Shown here: in pieces, positions 1-11,830 of the stretch
Position numbering within the stretch: position 1 is the first letter of the stretch
Layout of the letters: every line of letters begins with the position of its first letter
Source: Botryosphaeria dothidea
Lineage: Eukaryota; Ascomycota; Dothideomycetes; Botryosphaeriales; Botryosphaeriaceae
Direction: 5' to 3'
Length of the DNA stretch: 64,000 bases
Assembly: GCA_011503125.2 (NCBI GenBank)
Contig: WWBZ02000022.1
Location: 1,984,001-2,048,000, forward strand
The notes under the pieces: model-generated
The model's input: the letters and a program-made list of their open reading frames with translations, nothing else
Database searches by the model: none
Told to the model about the DNA's origin: nothing
Translations under genes and position numbers: made by a program

Positions 1-1784
1 GGGGACTGGGATTAGCGTGGGCGCTGCCGTGGGGGAGGGAGTGATAGCGAGAGAGCTTGAAAGAAGTTCTTTGGCAATCTGTGTCCTGGAACGCGTGTAG
101 AGAGATGTGGTTGGAGCGATCGGAGTGAGGATGCTGATTCAGGCATCAGGCAAACGGCTTGGAGCATCGCTTATGTCGGCTAGGCTGATAGCATTTGACA
201 CATTCCCATTCTTGCGAGCGAGATCTTCTGTGCAGGCTCCATTGGCTGGTTTGGATGATCTATGCAGTGGCCCGGTGCACTTATTCCAAGGATCAGGTCG
301 GCGTCTTTTCTTTTGGAAGGCATTCGCTGTTAAGCATCCGTTTGTGGAGAACAGCGCAGGTGCCGATAACGCAACTCTCCTCCAGCAATGCTGCGGCGCA
401 GCTGTTGAGCTGTCCTCGCGACGACGCGGACCTGGTTAAACAATGGCCAAGCGTGGATTTACGCGCATACATGGGACTGATCGACCATGGCGCTGACCCA
501 GGGAACCGGTCAGCATCCAATCCGAGCCCATGGTTTACGAAGGCAGCGTGGATCGAAAGATTATGTGCATGAGATCGACCCGTCCGGTGGCGGCTGCAGG
601 GCGAGCGCGCGCTGTCTCATCTCCACACTCCAACTTTTGACAAACAACTCGTTCACCTCCCCTATGTGTCGCTCGCCACGTGTGCGCCTCGGCTGCGGAT
701 CTTCTCTTAAGGCTGGAAAGCAACCTCCTAAGTGGACAAACTCGCCGGCGCTGGGTCCGCCGGTTCCTCCGCCATGCAAGACGCCACCACCAATCTACCG
801 GGTCTTGATATGCAACGAGCACTGCCTACCTGCCAGCCGTCGCGGCGGCTCCGCTCAAGCATGTCAAGCTCTAATCAATTCACTAATTGGATTCTTTTCC
901 CACGCGGCGCGCGCTAGCCGAGCAACGGCATAGGACACTGTGGATGGAGCCTAGGCATGCGGAGATAGCCCCGGAATGGGCCTTGTCGAGAATGCTGTGG
1001 CCAATGGCCTTTTTACTCTGGACGTCGTCCATTGATTCTCATTCTTTTCTTTGCTTCCTCCTCCAATCAATCTCGCTCGCCTTGCCCTCCGCGCACCTCG
1101 AAATGGCCATCAAATGATCGTCAGGCTCCTGGCCTGACCACAGGGCCTCGGGAAGCCACGAGATCTTACCATTGCGGCGGCATCTCCGGCCTCGTCTCCC
1201 GAACTCGACTTTGTTCAAATTTCCATGCGTTACCCATTCGGCTGAGTGGGGCCACCTCAGGCCATGGACCGTCTTTTCGGCGTGCCTCGCCCCAGCGTGC
1301 TCCGATATCCATGACGACAGCATTCCACTGCCGCCGCAAGATACCGACACCACTCATGCGGCGTAGCCAAACCTCGCCGCACTTCGCTCTTTCACTGGGC
1401 ACGTTCCTGATTGATGGGCAACCCACCAACGCCAAAGACTCACCACATCCTTCGCGTCATCTGGCGGGGCTGTTTCCGACATAATGTTGCAGTCCATGGA
1501 TTCCATTTCTTGTCCTGTCCAACCCTACAGCTTTACAAGCCTGTCGTCTCTTGCCATTTCCCATTCTCGATCTGACATGCATGCTACATGGTGCGAGAAG
1601 TAGTATGCCCATCTAGGGACTTCCTCGGCCTAATGTGGTTGCTCTACTTCCTGGCTTCTATAAGAGTGGTTCCTGAGGCCTTCAGAAATGGTTCTTCCGC
1701 ACCGCACCATCTGCCAGGAAGCCGCAAACAAGACATACTGTTACATCATTGCTCAGACCATCCAGACGAAATATTCCTCACAGT
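1..1784. other. Gene-poor stretch, no supported gene
   Basis: Open frames of 60-150 codons occur on both strands and overlap one another, but none shows a recognisable family motif, a signal peptide or a chain of exons joined by good splice sites. The last part is the upstream region of the decayed hydrolase gene that follows. I see no tRNA-like or repeat structure. Confidence 0.5.
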
Positions 1785-3262
1785 ATGGCCTCCGCTCTTT
1801 CGACCGTCATGAAATTCCCCTCGCCCGCCCATGGCACCGACGATTCACACCAATACCTTGTCTTCTTCATTCCGGGCAATCCTGGCCCGGTAGCCTACTA
1901 CGGAACGTTTCTGTCCTACCTTCACTCTGCTTTGAACAGTGGTTCATCATCGAGCGCAAAGGTTCGTTTCGAGGTATTCGGTCGAAGTCTCTCGGCAGAA
2001 GACGACGATAGTATAGCGGGAGATAAGCGTCCGAACTCGGCGTCGGCGATGGCGGGGGAAATCGAGCTCATGGAGAGGGCATTATTGGATCGTGTGGCTG
2101 CGCTGACTGCTGAGAATAAGCGTCGTCCTCCACCCAAAGTCATCATGATCGGTCATTGCTCGGGCGCCTACATTGCACTAGAGTTAATTAAAAAATTGCA
2201 GGCGAAGCGTCCAAGCGCGAAGGGCAACCGCTTCGATCTTGCCGGAACAGTTTGTCTTTTCCCTTCTGTGTCGATGAAGACGGTTGCAGGGACAATCTTC
2301 CAGGCAGTTGTGAGTGATTTCTTTGCTTTCCACCCAGACCAAGGGAACGGACTCCGTTTGACTTCGATGTCGGACAACTCTTTGATCCGATCCGTGGCGG
2401 AACCCCTTTGTCCTGGTGATGGTGGGACCATCTCTCCGGAGCGGAGGAGCCGAGGGCGGAACCCCCCCCCCCCCCCAAGGAGCGAGCGGAGTGGTCCAGC
2501 ATCACTAACACGGCACCTGCTAGCTTTCAACTCTGTCGAATTCAGCGCTGCTTGTGCACGCTTCGGTCAAGTGTCTCCTCTTCCTGGTTCCATCCGAAGC
2601 CATCGAGGGACTGCTTCGCACAACCACTGGTATTTCTGGAAATACCGCCAAGGTCACCAGCGAGATAATAGGGAGTAAGTGGGGGATATACCAGGCTCTG
2701 TAAGTACAAATCACGATGGCTTCATGAGACACGATCAGTACAAAGATCGGCATCCCCTGACTCCAGTGACTTCGGCTCATGGCCAGGTGGCTTGATGCTC
2801 AGCGCAAGCCTGCTTGGGTTTCTCCTCGCTGACAAGCTCCTCTTTCGCCCAAGTACTCTATGGCGGAACCAGATGGAGGACAGGCAGAAGGGTCGCTGGG
2901 ACGATGCGATTTTCAATTCCAACTCCGTTAGTGGAGCTCCAACGTACATGCTCTTTGGCCAGAACAACGACGAGCCCATCATGGGTCGTGGACACGGTAG
3001 GCTAGAGCCTATCGCGGGGATCCACAAATCGGAGCTCCCTGACTACTTTTTCACGAGTAGGTAGAGAACTCCTCACACCATCGTTTTCAACCCTTCTCCA
3101 CCAGGCCCCACATGTTGTCTTTGAGCTCTGTCCGTCACGCTCCACTTGTGGTTCCGAGTTCACCGTGCCTCACCCGTGTTTCCCTACTTCGACTTGCGCA
3201 GATCTGACTTGTTCGTCGCAAAGGTCAACCAAGCAGTGCATCAGTGGCAAAGCTGGTCCAAG
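1785..3262 (+). pseudogene. Decayed lipid-droplet-associated hydrolase (LDAH/DUF2305)-like gene
   Basis: The 5' part, from ATG 1785, reads as the start of an LDAH-family alpha/beta hydrolase: the block LVFFIPGNPGPVAYY (about residues 25-39) is typical of fungal LDAH proteins, and VIMIGHCSGAYIALELI is the nucleophile elbow. The elbow reads G-H-C-S-G, so Cys (residue 125) stands where the family normally has the catalytic Ser. After a run of 15 C (2462-2476) similarity resumes in another frame: GSKWGIYQAL near 2665-2700, then RWDDAIF and MLFGQNNDEP near 2900-2970, and a weak tail to about 3260. Good splice sites do not explain all the frame changes, so I read it as a frameshifted relic. A heavily spliced working gene is possible but less likely. 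LDAH proteins act on lipid esters at lipid droplets; loss of the Ser would argue against activity even if it is translated. Confidence 0.55.
2462..2476 (+). repeat. C15 homopolymer
   Basis: A run of 15 C lies inside the decayed LDAH-like gene. The protein similarity changes frame across it, so slippage here is a likely cause of the lesion, or the place where the assembly is wrong. Confidence 0.8.
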
Positions 3263-6200
3263 AGTATGTTGAAGAGATTGTCAGGATTGATTGACACCTG
3301 TAACTTGCAAGTATCTTCTTGCATGACAAACACCTTGCCACGTGGTGGCGCAGCGCCCACGTATACTGTGACTGCTAGTCGGACGTTGGCAAAATCGCAA
3401 AGGTAACAGGCACACGATTTATTCTATTTGGTCACTCATCCCATCGTCCCCTCACATCTCATAAGGACTCCGAACAAAATCTTTGATAGCGTAGAACAAA
3501 GCGACATCTCAAGAGACGCTCTCTCGCTCAAGCTTCTCCTTTCTGCTTCTTTTCTTTTCCAGTTGCCGATCATTCCAGGCAATTCAAAATAGCTTTTTAT
3601 TCTTTCTTGGCTCTTTCTCGAATACCGCAGATAGGCAGCGATCGCTCCACACACTTAGCAGAAAATAGCCTCGGATGATGCTCCGAATAATCCGAAACAA
3701 TATCATATTGCGAAGGACCCTTGATCCTAAATTCGGGTGGTCCGTCGAGAGCACGTACATCACCAGTCGCAAAGATGGCCTCTTTCCCACGTGGCTAGGG
3801 GGCAGATCAGAATCAAGCAGCTAGGCCTTGCACAAGTTGACTTCTCGCATGAGAGATTATCTGTAATGCATGTAGGGTTCGCAATAGCCTACACAGCTCA
3901 GCTTGAGCTGGTGGGCCTATTCAGTCTAACTTCCGCTTTCCTACCCACTTCTCAGCTAAGGGGTAAGTGTGTGGGACGAAGGCCTTTAACACTCACCAAG
4001 TCCGAGGCGAATGCCAGCCTTTGGCCTTGTTGGTGTGGTACTTGCGTGCTCCCGCCAATCCAAAGTTACTGTGGCGATCAAACAAGCGCCACGGGGAGTC
4101 TCGGACAGTCACAGTCGTGCGTACTTGTCCCTACCCAGGCGGCACCTCGGCATCTAATCAAAGTCCTAGCTTGCTTGGGCTTTCGAACTTTCGGTAAACA
4201 GATGATCCAGCGAAGCTGGTTCCCTGTTGTCTAGATGGTCCGCTCGCCTATCATGCCGCCTCTATCCACAATCTTGCATTCTCGTCCAATGATCAATCGT
4301 GTAATTTGTTTGTAAGCAGAACTACTTTCCTTTTTATACAGCGGAAGCTAGAACGCACAGGGCCTCTTTGTTTTTTTTTGGTAAAAGCAGCCACCCCCGC
4401 GCTAAAGGATTTGTCTCGTCACAAGCCAAATCATCCCCCATCCCTCGTTCAAGACAGCAATGACGAACATGAGCAGATCTACTGAAGCACTCCTTTAATA
4501 TCTCAATCCACGTAAGGTGGCCTCAGGTGTTGCCGTGTGCTTCTCCCCCCCCCCCACCCCCCCAAAAAAAAAAAAAAAAGAAAGACCTCTCCGGGCCCAG
4601 CTTCGACTTACAGTCGACGGAATGAGGAGAGTGGTACCGATCTGGCCAATAGTATGCTTTCGTGAGCGTCTGTTTCCATCGTTGCAGGTGTGCTTATGTT
4701 CAGTTGGGCCCACGCTGACCAATCAAGTCTATTTCGCCTGATCCCACAGTCCTGTCTCGGAAAGTAGGCAGATCCGAAAAGTAGGAGAGGAGATACGACA
4801 GCGCTTGACTCTTGACATGCTCCCAGCCAAGGGCATGAGAGCTCAGAGCCGGGTGCCGAAGCTTGTCATCTCTCTTAGCATCCTCCGTGGCACAGCTACG
4901 CGGCCGCAACAGTTCTGAAATAACATCTCTGACTCGTGGTGTTGTAGTCGTGAAATGTAAAGCAATTCAGCTGCACTAGCGATAGGTGTTAGTTACAATA
5001 GAACAAGCCTCTTCTTTCCATCAGTATTTCACCTGAAGCTGCAGCTACTCCCAGTCACGACATGGTCCCTGACAGTCCTGTGGAAATCCCGAAAGAAATC
5101 ATCTTCATTCACTGCATCTGGGTTCTTGTTCTTCTGTTTACCCTCGTTCAGTACCTGCGCAAAACCATTTTCGGGCGAGTACATATCACCCTTACGAAGA
5201 ACAAGGGGGAGCAATCGCATCGCCTTCCACACTGGCTGTGAGTCTTTCGTTTGCCGATGCAAGCTGATCTCTCCGAAGTATTCCGTGTCGATCCGGTCAG
5301 TTTCGGCGATAAGCCGCCAGTCATTTGTGGAAAAAGCTTACACGGAATTAACGAGGAAATTTCCGCTCCCGAACGCTTCTAGACTCGACATCTGCTCATG
5401 GCTTGTTAGCCAATATTTGTAAAAATGCACGAGTAAGTAATGGCACATTACTTTTCCCGATGCTCATTGCTCATGTATTGCTTACGACAGAGCTATTGGA
5501 CACATGTTGGCGTTTGGCTGAAAATTAGTAATAAGATACGGCCTGGCCGCCTAGCTCGTAGACTGGGGGGCCTTCAAGGGCGGAAAAGAAGCAACGAAGA
5601 AGAAAAACTTCCACTCGCTAAAATATGCCGCAAATTTCCTTTGTTCAATAGTCCATTTGTTTGTGTGATAGATCATGTCCATATCAAATAGCATTGATCC
5701 CCTGGTGCTGCAGAGTAATGAAGAGCACGAAAACTATAGACTAAGAAGACCCGATCGAGACCCTTCCAGCGGGGCACTAAGTGTTGCAATGAGCTGCGCT
5801 AATCTTTGGGTAATATCTCATTGGCTGCTGATTATCATTCAGTCATTTTGTTGGAAATCACGTGTTTTGCATATTGCTTTTCCAACACCAGATAGCTTAG
5901 TCACTCACTTACGTATATAAGGAGGGTGGGCCACCTATGCCCTTCTTCCTCATGCCAATCATCAATGGATCATCGTTGTTCATCAACAATCCAACACATT
6001 TCATGACCCACTGTGGCATTTCCGCAACTTCTCGCTTTTCAAGTCTTGACACACATTTACCGAGATGGGCCACAAAATCTTGAAAGGCGTTCAAAGAAGC
6101 TATCGCTTTTTGAAAAAGGTACGGGTGTCAACCGCATATCTTCGACGGTGACAACCGAGAAGCTTGTTCCTCTCAGCCACCGTAAGCACTAAGGCACGGG

Positions 6201-6412
6201 AGCTATGCCAATGAGGCAGGTGGGACAATGAAAAGTTCGGAGAAGCTCTACTACGCCTACAAATAGACACAATGACGTTATTTATCTTGCCGGAGGAATG
6301 AAAAGGATTCACGCGGCTGCCTTCTGATTCTGCAACCGAAGGGACTTAAGTGTCCGTCCCGCCAGCTCCTCGGGGATGGATCCGAACCTTATAGGAACGT
6401 GCAACACACAAG
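3263..6412. other. Gene-poor stretch, no supported gene
   Basis: About 3.1 kb with short overlapping open frames only. No frame carries a family motif or a convincing exon chain. Parts such as 5400-6100 look AT-richer than the flanking genes. It may hold old repeat remnants, but I could not recognise any element or terminal repeat. Confidence 0.45.
4545..4579 (+). repeat. Adjacent poly-C and poly-A tracts
   Basis: C11, a single A, C7 and then A16 follow directly on one another in the gene-poor stretch. This is simple low-complexity sequence, with no reading frame or element boundary attached to it that I can see. Confidence 0.85.
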
Positions 6413-7621
6413 ATGCGGTCGTTCTCCGTTGCACTCGCTTTTGCATCGATCGCCCAGGCAATATCCATCTGGGACCCAACAGGACCCTACCACGTTGGGT
6501 ATACGCAACACATCTTCAACCACACCACGCCCAACGATCCCACCGAGCCTGGCACCTTCATGCTCCTCACCATCTACTACCCAACGCGGCAGATCCCCAA
6601 CACAACCGTCCCCTATATCGACGCCATCAGCGCCTCCATCTTCGAATCCACCATCGGCCTCACTCCCGGCTCCCTCTCGAGGCTGACCACGCGCCTCCAA
6701 TTCCAAGCCCCCACCCTCCTCGGCACGCACCCCGCCTTCGCCAACGCCACCTCCCCCTACCCAACCCTCATCTTCACGCCCGGAGCCGGCGTCCCCGCCG
6801 TCGCCTACACCGCCTACCTGTCCGAGCTCGCCTCGCACGGCCACGCCGTCGTCGCCATCGACCACCCGGGCGAGGCGCCGTACCTGCCGCTGCCCGGCAC
6901 CAACGGCACGCAGGGCGTCTACGGCTACCCGGACTTCTCCAACTACCCGACGACCCTCGCCGAGGCGTTCGCCGTGCTCGCCTTCCGCGTCGCGGACGTG
7001 CTCGCCGCCGCGAGCGACGCGTTCCTGCCCGCGCTGGTGCGCGCGTACGGCGCGCCGTTCAACACCACGCACCTCGGCGTCTTCGGGCACAGCGTCGGCG
7101 GCGCGGCGGCGGCGGCCGTCTTGGCGTCGCAGGAGGACGGCGGCGGCGGCGGCGATGCGGAGCAGCCGCTGTTCAAGCTCGGGGTCAATCTGGACGGGTC
7201 GCTCTTGCAGGTCGCGGGCGCGGATGGCGCCGTCAATGCGAGCGTGCCCGCGCCGGATCTGGGGGTGCCGTTCTTGGAGGTCGCGAGCGAGACGCATTTC
7301 GAGGGGAACGCGTCGGCGTCGGGGGATGGTACGTGGAAGTATTTCAACGATGCGCAGAGCGGGTGGTTGAGGGATGTGCAGGTCAATGGGACGAGGCACC
7401 TGGATTTCAGCGATATTCCGCTATGGATCGATTTGTTGGATCAGAGGAAGGTATTAAATAAGACGTGGGTTGGGCCGGCAGACGGGGTGAGGGTCACAAA
7501 TTTGGTCAACGCATTGCTAAAGGAGTCCTTTGGGTTTGTGGAGGGGAAGGGGCTGAATGGAGTTGATGAGTGGGTCGAAAAGGCGCCGGAACTTTTTTTG
7601 CTGGAGGAGAATGATCCGTGA
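6413..7621 (+). CDS. Secreted PAF-acetylhydrolase-like alpha/beta hydrolase
   Basis: A single exon encodes 402 residues. The N-terminus has a hydrophobic signal peptide of about 18 residues (MRSFSVALAFASIAQA), and there are many N-glycosylation sequons. The nucleophile elbow is GHSVGG at residues 225-230 (Ser227). An Asp lies in NLDGSLL about 30 residues later, and HLDFSDIP is the usual histidine block of the PAF-acetylhydrolase isoform II family (commonly HxDFSD). The block FTPGAG near residue 121 fits the oxyanion region. Family members cleave short or oxidised acyl esters from phospholipids; secreted fungal versions have no settled substrate. The start ATG is the first in frame and leads straight into the signal peptide. 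GC content at third positions is high, which produces long empty frames on the other strand. Confidence 0.88.
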   Translation: MRSFSVALAFASIAQAISIWDPTGPYHVGYTQHIFNHTTPNDPTEPGTFMLLTIYYPTRQIPNTTVPYIDAISASIFESTIGLTPGSLSRLTTRLQFQAPTLLGTHPAFANATSPYPTLIFTPGAGVPAVAYTAYLSELASHGHAVVAIDHPGEAPYLPLPGTNGTQGVYGYPDFSNYPTTLAEAFAVLAFRVADVLAAASDAFLPALVRAYGAPFNTTHLGVFGHSVGGAAAAAVLASQEDGGGGGDAEQPLFKLGVNLDGSLLQVAGADGAVNASVPAPDLGVPFLEVASETHFEGNASASGDGTWKYFNDAQSGWLRDVQVNGTRHLDFSDIPLWIDLLDQRKVLNKTWVGPADGVRVTNLVNALLKESFGFVEGKGLNGVDEWVEKAPELFLLEENDP

Positions 7622-7795
7622 GAAGCCTACCACTGAAGCGTTAAGAAAGAAATTCACGAAGATGAAGAACAACACAAAACATAGGCAAGAGCTATTGAGG
7701 ATGAAAAATATTTTACTGATGGTGCACTGGATAAATGCGTTAAATGCTGTGCTTCTTAGCAATCCAAACCCCCTCCCCTATTTACAGAGACTGAT

Positions 7796-9085
7796 TCAAG
7801 CCTGCTGAGCAAAGCCAAGGCGGGGCGTGCTAGTGGTCTGGTCGAAGACCACATACTGGGACTGAAAAGAGTATCAGTCAAAGAACTCGGGTCGGTTTCC
7901 TGGAATAACTTACCTTCAGGAAGATGTCGCCGACAATGGAGAAACCAATTCCGGAATCCGATTGAATACCACCGAAACAGAGAGTGGCGATGGCGGGAGA
8001 GTATTCGATGTAAGAGCCAGGGACAGTGCGCTCCTCGCCACCGATGACAAGGGTGAAGTCTGGAAGCTCGGTACCGCAAGGGAAGATATAACCACCGAGT
8101 ATTGGTTGATACTGAGAGTCCTTGACTTGATCGTAGTAGGCGGTGACCACATCATCGGGCAGGAGGAGGAGAGTGGTGCCAGTATCTGCAATGGCGTCTA
8201 TGGTCGTTGAAGAGACAACTGTGCCGTTTCCAATGGAGTAGCCATCGGGAGTGAATTCCCAAAAGCCATTCGAGTCGTCAACGTCTACGTAGACGATATC
8301 GCCGGTATACTTGCTCTCGTCTGTGAAGCCGAAGTCATATTCGCCTGCTTCGCCCTTTCTGAGCGTGACGGCGAAGAGCTTTTCGGCAAGATCATCGGCA
8401 ACAGTGTCGAAAAAGGTGGTCTGCGACTTGGGCTTCACAGTGTTGATCGAGCTGAAAGCGAGACCGAGGAGACCATCATTGTCAGTGTCTGAGGCAAAGG
8501 AGCTGGACACGGATGTGGCTGCTTCAACAGCCTGGGAGGTAGCAGTAACACCACCGACGACAACCTTATCAACGTAGACAGTGCCCGAGGCGCCACTACC
8601 ATCTCCGTACGTGATGCTCCTGGTAGATTTGTTAGCCATAGAGCCAGTGCATTAAAGAAGGTGACGGCTTACCAAGTGGAACCTTCCAGCTCAGTGCCAG
8701 AGACAGAAGGATCATAGACGGCGTGGCCGGACTGTGTGCTGGCGGACAGAGACGTAGAAAAGACCCAAAGGTCGGCAGATCCGGTATCGACATCGAGCTC
8801 CAACTCCTTGTCTCCAACAGTGACCGGGGTCAAATAGAGGGAGTCGTACTCATCACCAGGCTCAGCCGCGGCGGAACCGGTTTGCGAGGCAGCAGCAGCT
8901 ACGACCTGAGAGGGAGCAACTTTGCCATACTTGTTGAAAGTCTTGAGAAGCTGCGCAGGCCCGTTCTTGTAGTAAGTTCCCTTCTGCACCTGCTTGAGGC
9001 TGAAGGTCCCCCGCTTCTCAATGGGCGAGGCTGCCGCAAGACCAAGCATGGCCGCCAGAGCAGCAGTAGACTTGAAGGACGGCAT
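7796..9085 (-). CDS. Penicillopepsin-type secreted aspartic protease (A1 family)
   Basis: Three exons (9085-8673, 8619-7914, 7861-7796) joined by introns of 53 and 52 nt give 394 residues, the usual length of penicillopepsin/aspergillopepsin I precursors. A signal peptide ([20 protein letters not shown]) is followed by PIEKR and a propeptide. The first catalytic motif DTGS is at residues 100-103, the flap YGDGSG has Tyr142, and the second catalytic motif DTGT has Asp283. The protein ends RLGFAQQA, which is typical of the family. The first intron splits Trp138 just before the flap. The ATG at 9085 is preferred because it opens the signal peptide; no ATG lies further upstream in frame. It acts outside the cell at acid pH in protein breakdown. 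A TATA-like box lies 105 nt upstream. Confidence 0.95.
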
Positions 9086-9189
9086 GATTTGAGACACGAG
9101 AGTCTAGAGGTAATGAGACGGTGGGAAGGAGTCCTCTGGAGATTGGATTCGGAGAGTACTGGTTCTCAGAAAAGGGTTTGCAGTGCTCA

Positions 9190-9196
9190 ATTTATA
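9190..9196 (-). promoter_or_regulatory. TATA-like box of the aspartic protease gene
   Basis: TATAAAT reads on the minus strand about 105 nt upstream of the protease ATG, a plausible distance for a highly expressed fungal secreted enzyme. Confidence 0.5.
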
Positions 9197-11053
9197 TCAT
9201 GGAAAGGCAAGGGCCATACCGCTCAACGACCAGACCACTGCTCGTGAATCTGCAACCACGCCACCGACAATTAGGAACATGACATTGCTTATGCAGGAGA
9301 AGCTGTGCCGACTTCCTTCAGTTTCCATTTCGAGTAAGAGTTCCTCGCGACAAGCTCCACGCAGAGCCTCGGCCGCGATGCTTGTGCCGTAGAGATGTTG
9401 CCGAGTACGGGAATTTTAAAGACCTTCCGCTTACGGCTTGCGCTCCACTAAAAGATTTTGTCTTGGCATCATCTTCAGACGCGTTGTGCAGTTGTAAAGG
9501 CACTGCTTGCGTTTGCAATGAGCTCGAAGTACTGTACTTGCAAGTACTCGAATGCCCGTGCTGCCCTGAAGAAAAAGTGCTGCTGGATGGAGCTACAGGG
9601 TTTGCGGGCTGACATTGTGAACACAGCGCTGCGCGTGGTCTTCCCATCGCGTACACATAGCGAAGCTGGTAGGGCCCATTTAATCTTTTGTGGGTATTGC
9701 AGTTGATAACCGAGCCGGAAACGAAGGGTCGGCGCGTTGTGGGTACTGAGGAGCAACCGCCACACCGATTGTGGGGAACATTCATCAACTTTCATATATA
9801 TTCGCCGACGCTCAGATGATTCGACGCACTAGCTAAGCGCGCTGCATGTTAGCGAAGGCTACCAAGCAAAGTACGGTGAGATGTGCAGCAAAATTTTAAT
9901 GAAGAGTAATACACGAGAACTTGCAAGTGAGAATCTTTCCATTTGTCAGTTCTTCACAAATCCCGTGGGGTAGTGCTACTCATGAATTCACAGAAGAAAT
10001 CAAGGGTTTTGCAAGAACAAGCATCACTCAACACAAGCTCACACTATAATCCTCCCCACGGATGCTCGAGTAGATAGTGAAACGACCTCGCCGGGTGGTT
10101 TGTGAGCGCAAAGGGAAAGGCTCACACCGCCACAGACGTCAGTAGATAATTCGATAGGTCTTTCCAGAAGCGCGAGGAATCTAGAAGGTCGGACTCAGTC
10201 TCGCTCGCGGAGCATGTAGATGGTCGAGGCCGTCGCGGACCTCGTAGAGCTTAAAGCCGCGCCACTGTGAAACACCCGGAGTGCTCACATCTAGCCATTT
10301 CCGGCGAGGAAGACCCCGAACCCCGGAAACACCAATACCGACAACTGCCTTCGCCGTTCGGGGAGACCGGTTCACTATTCCACATCCGGTGTTGAGAATA
10401 ACCCAATGGCTCAGAAAATTGCCATGTCGGTTGTCAATTCTCATGCCTTGGTTGCACAGATCTCTCATCTCAACGACTCTCTTGTTCTGTGCTAAGGTAA
10501 ATGCAGAGAATAGAAGAAGCAAAGAAGGGGCAACGGTTGGAGAACTTCGGCGGAGGATCGACGGCTGGTCTCGATCCCGAGAACTTGGTTCGTAGAGAAC
10601 ACTAAGGTTGCTGCGGTCATGCTCCAACCATATGCGGACACGGAAACCCATATACACGACTAGAACGGCAGTGACCGGCAGGAGAACATCCCTCTGTTCC
10701 TTTGTATTGGGAAGCTAGGGCCGCGCCAAGCGCCTCGTACCAAGGTGATGGAGTCATCCGCCAGCCTGGTGCAAGTCCAGATGCCGACCGGCGATTTGAA
10801 TGACAATTTCATAGCCTCACTCGACCAAGATAAAACCGTCGCAACTGCCCGCAGATGGAAGTCAGTATCGAGCATCATTCTTTCATTCAGCCTCCGAGCT
10901 AAACAATCTCTCCTGACTCCGGTCGTCCTTCCTTTAAACCCCACAATCAACGAACCTATCAGACTCCACTCTTTAGAGTCTCTCCAAACTTCCAACCACC
11001 TCAAACTACACACCACCACACCAACTTTCCACCAACAACCAACCTCTATCACC
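9197..11053. other. Long intergenic region without a supported gene
   Basis: Upstream space shared by the protease gene (minus) and the small secreted-protein gene (plus). Frames of up to 158 codons near 10.2-10.7 kb lack motifs and overlap on both strands. The last 50 nt before 11054 are a C/A-rich leader (CCACCAACAACC-like), common in strongly expressed fungal genes. Confidence 0.5.
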
Positions 11054-11437
11054 ATGTACGCCACCAAGATCGTCATCGCCCTCCTCACCCTCGGTGCCGT
11101 CGGCTTTGCTGCCCCCGTCGAGAAGCGCGAGGCTGATGGAATTGTTCCTCCCCCGGCCATGCTTGGACCCCTCAGCCTGAAGAGCACCACCATCTCCTCC
11201 ACCAGCACTGTCGAGGCCACCTCCAGCGTTGCTACCTCCACGGCCACCATTGTTGCCACCAGCACCGCTGTCTCCTCTTCCGTTGCCGTCTCCAGCGCCA
11301 CTGCCCCGGCCTCCACCCTTGTTACGGTTGTCAACGCCAAGCTTGCCACCAGCACCTCTACCTCTACCACTGCTCCCGTTGCCACCAAGATTGCCGTCTC
11401 GAAGGTTGCCAAGCCCAAGGCTTCCACCGCCGCTTAA
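11054..11437 (+). CDS. Small secreted Ser/Thr/Ala-rich protein with Kex2-type site
   Basis: One exon, 127 residues. The N-terminus is a signal peptide (MYATKIVIALLTLGAVGFA), followed by APVEKREADG with a dibasic KR, the cleavage site of Kex2-type proteases. The remainder is low in complexity: blocks of Ser, Thr, Ala and Val with regular Lys near the C-terminus and no Cys. I recognise no family. The composition fits a wall-associated or heavily O-mannosylated secreted protein. The ATG at 11054 sits in a good context (ACC ATG) behind a C/A-rich leader. The KR is directly followed by Glu-Ala, the dipeptide removed by Ste13-type aminopeptidases in alpha-factor, but there is no repeated peptide unit here. 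Function unknown. Confidence 0.8.
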   Translation: MYATKIVIALLTLGAVGFAAPVEKREADGIVPPPAMLGPLSLKSTTISSTSTVEATSSVATSTATIVATSTAVSSSVAVSSATAPASTLVTVVNAKLATSTSTSTTAPVATKIAVSKVAKPKASTAA

Positions 11438-11830
11438 GTGCATCGCACGCCGCCAGGAAGGATTCAGCCGGTCTGAAGCCTTGCCGAAAACATAGGAAGC
11501 GCAGGATAATTCGAACGGTTGCGGCAACAGGATTGATTCCTCCGCAAGTAGGTAGACCAACAAGCCAGGTGCACACAATAATGCCGAGCAGGGCTCTGCA
11601 GATGACACTCTCTTTTAATATTCTTCACAATATATACTTTGTAGGGATCGAGCTTTGAATATATATTTACTTTACAATGTTTCCGTACACATGAAAAATG
11701 CTAAGTGAAACTATCATCTACACAGACGATCTATCTCCCTCTACAGCCTCTCATCTTACATCTCTATTCCGTCTCTACTATTTACATGAAGGATATAAAC
11801 TGCTATTCAACTGGGAAATGCACTCACTAA
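11438..11830. other. Convergent 3' region
   Basis: Holds the downstream regions of two genes that end towards each other. It is AT-rich around 11610-11700 with several AATATATA-like stretches that could serve 3' end formation. No gene is visible. Confidence 0.5.

Noticed and set aside
6389..7399. A 336-codon frame on the minus strand opposite the PAF-acetylhydrolase-like gene
   Set aside because: It mirrors the GC-rich third positions of the real gene, is rich in Arg, Gly and Val, and has no motif.
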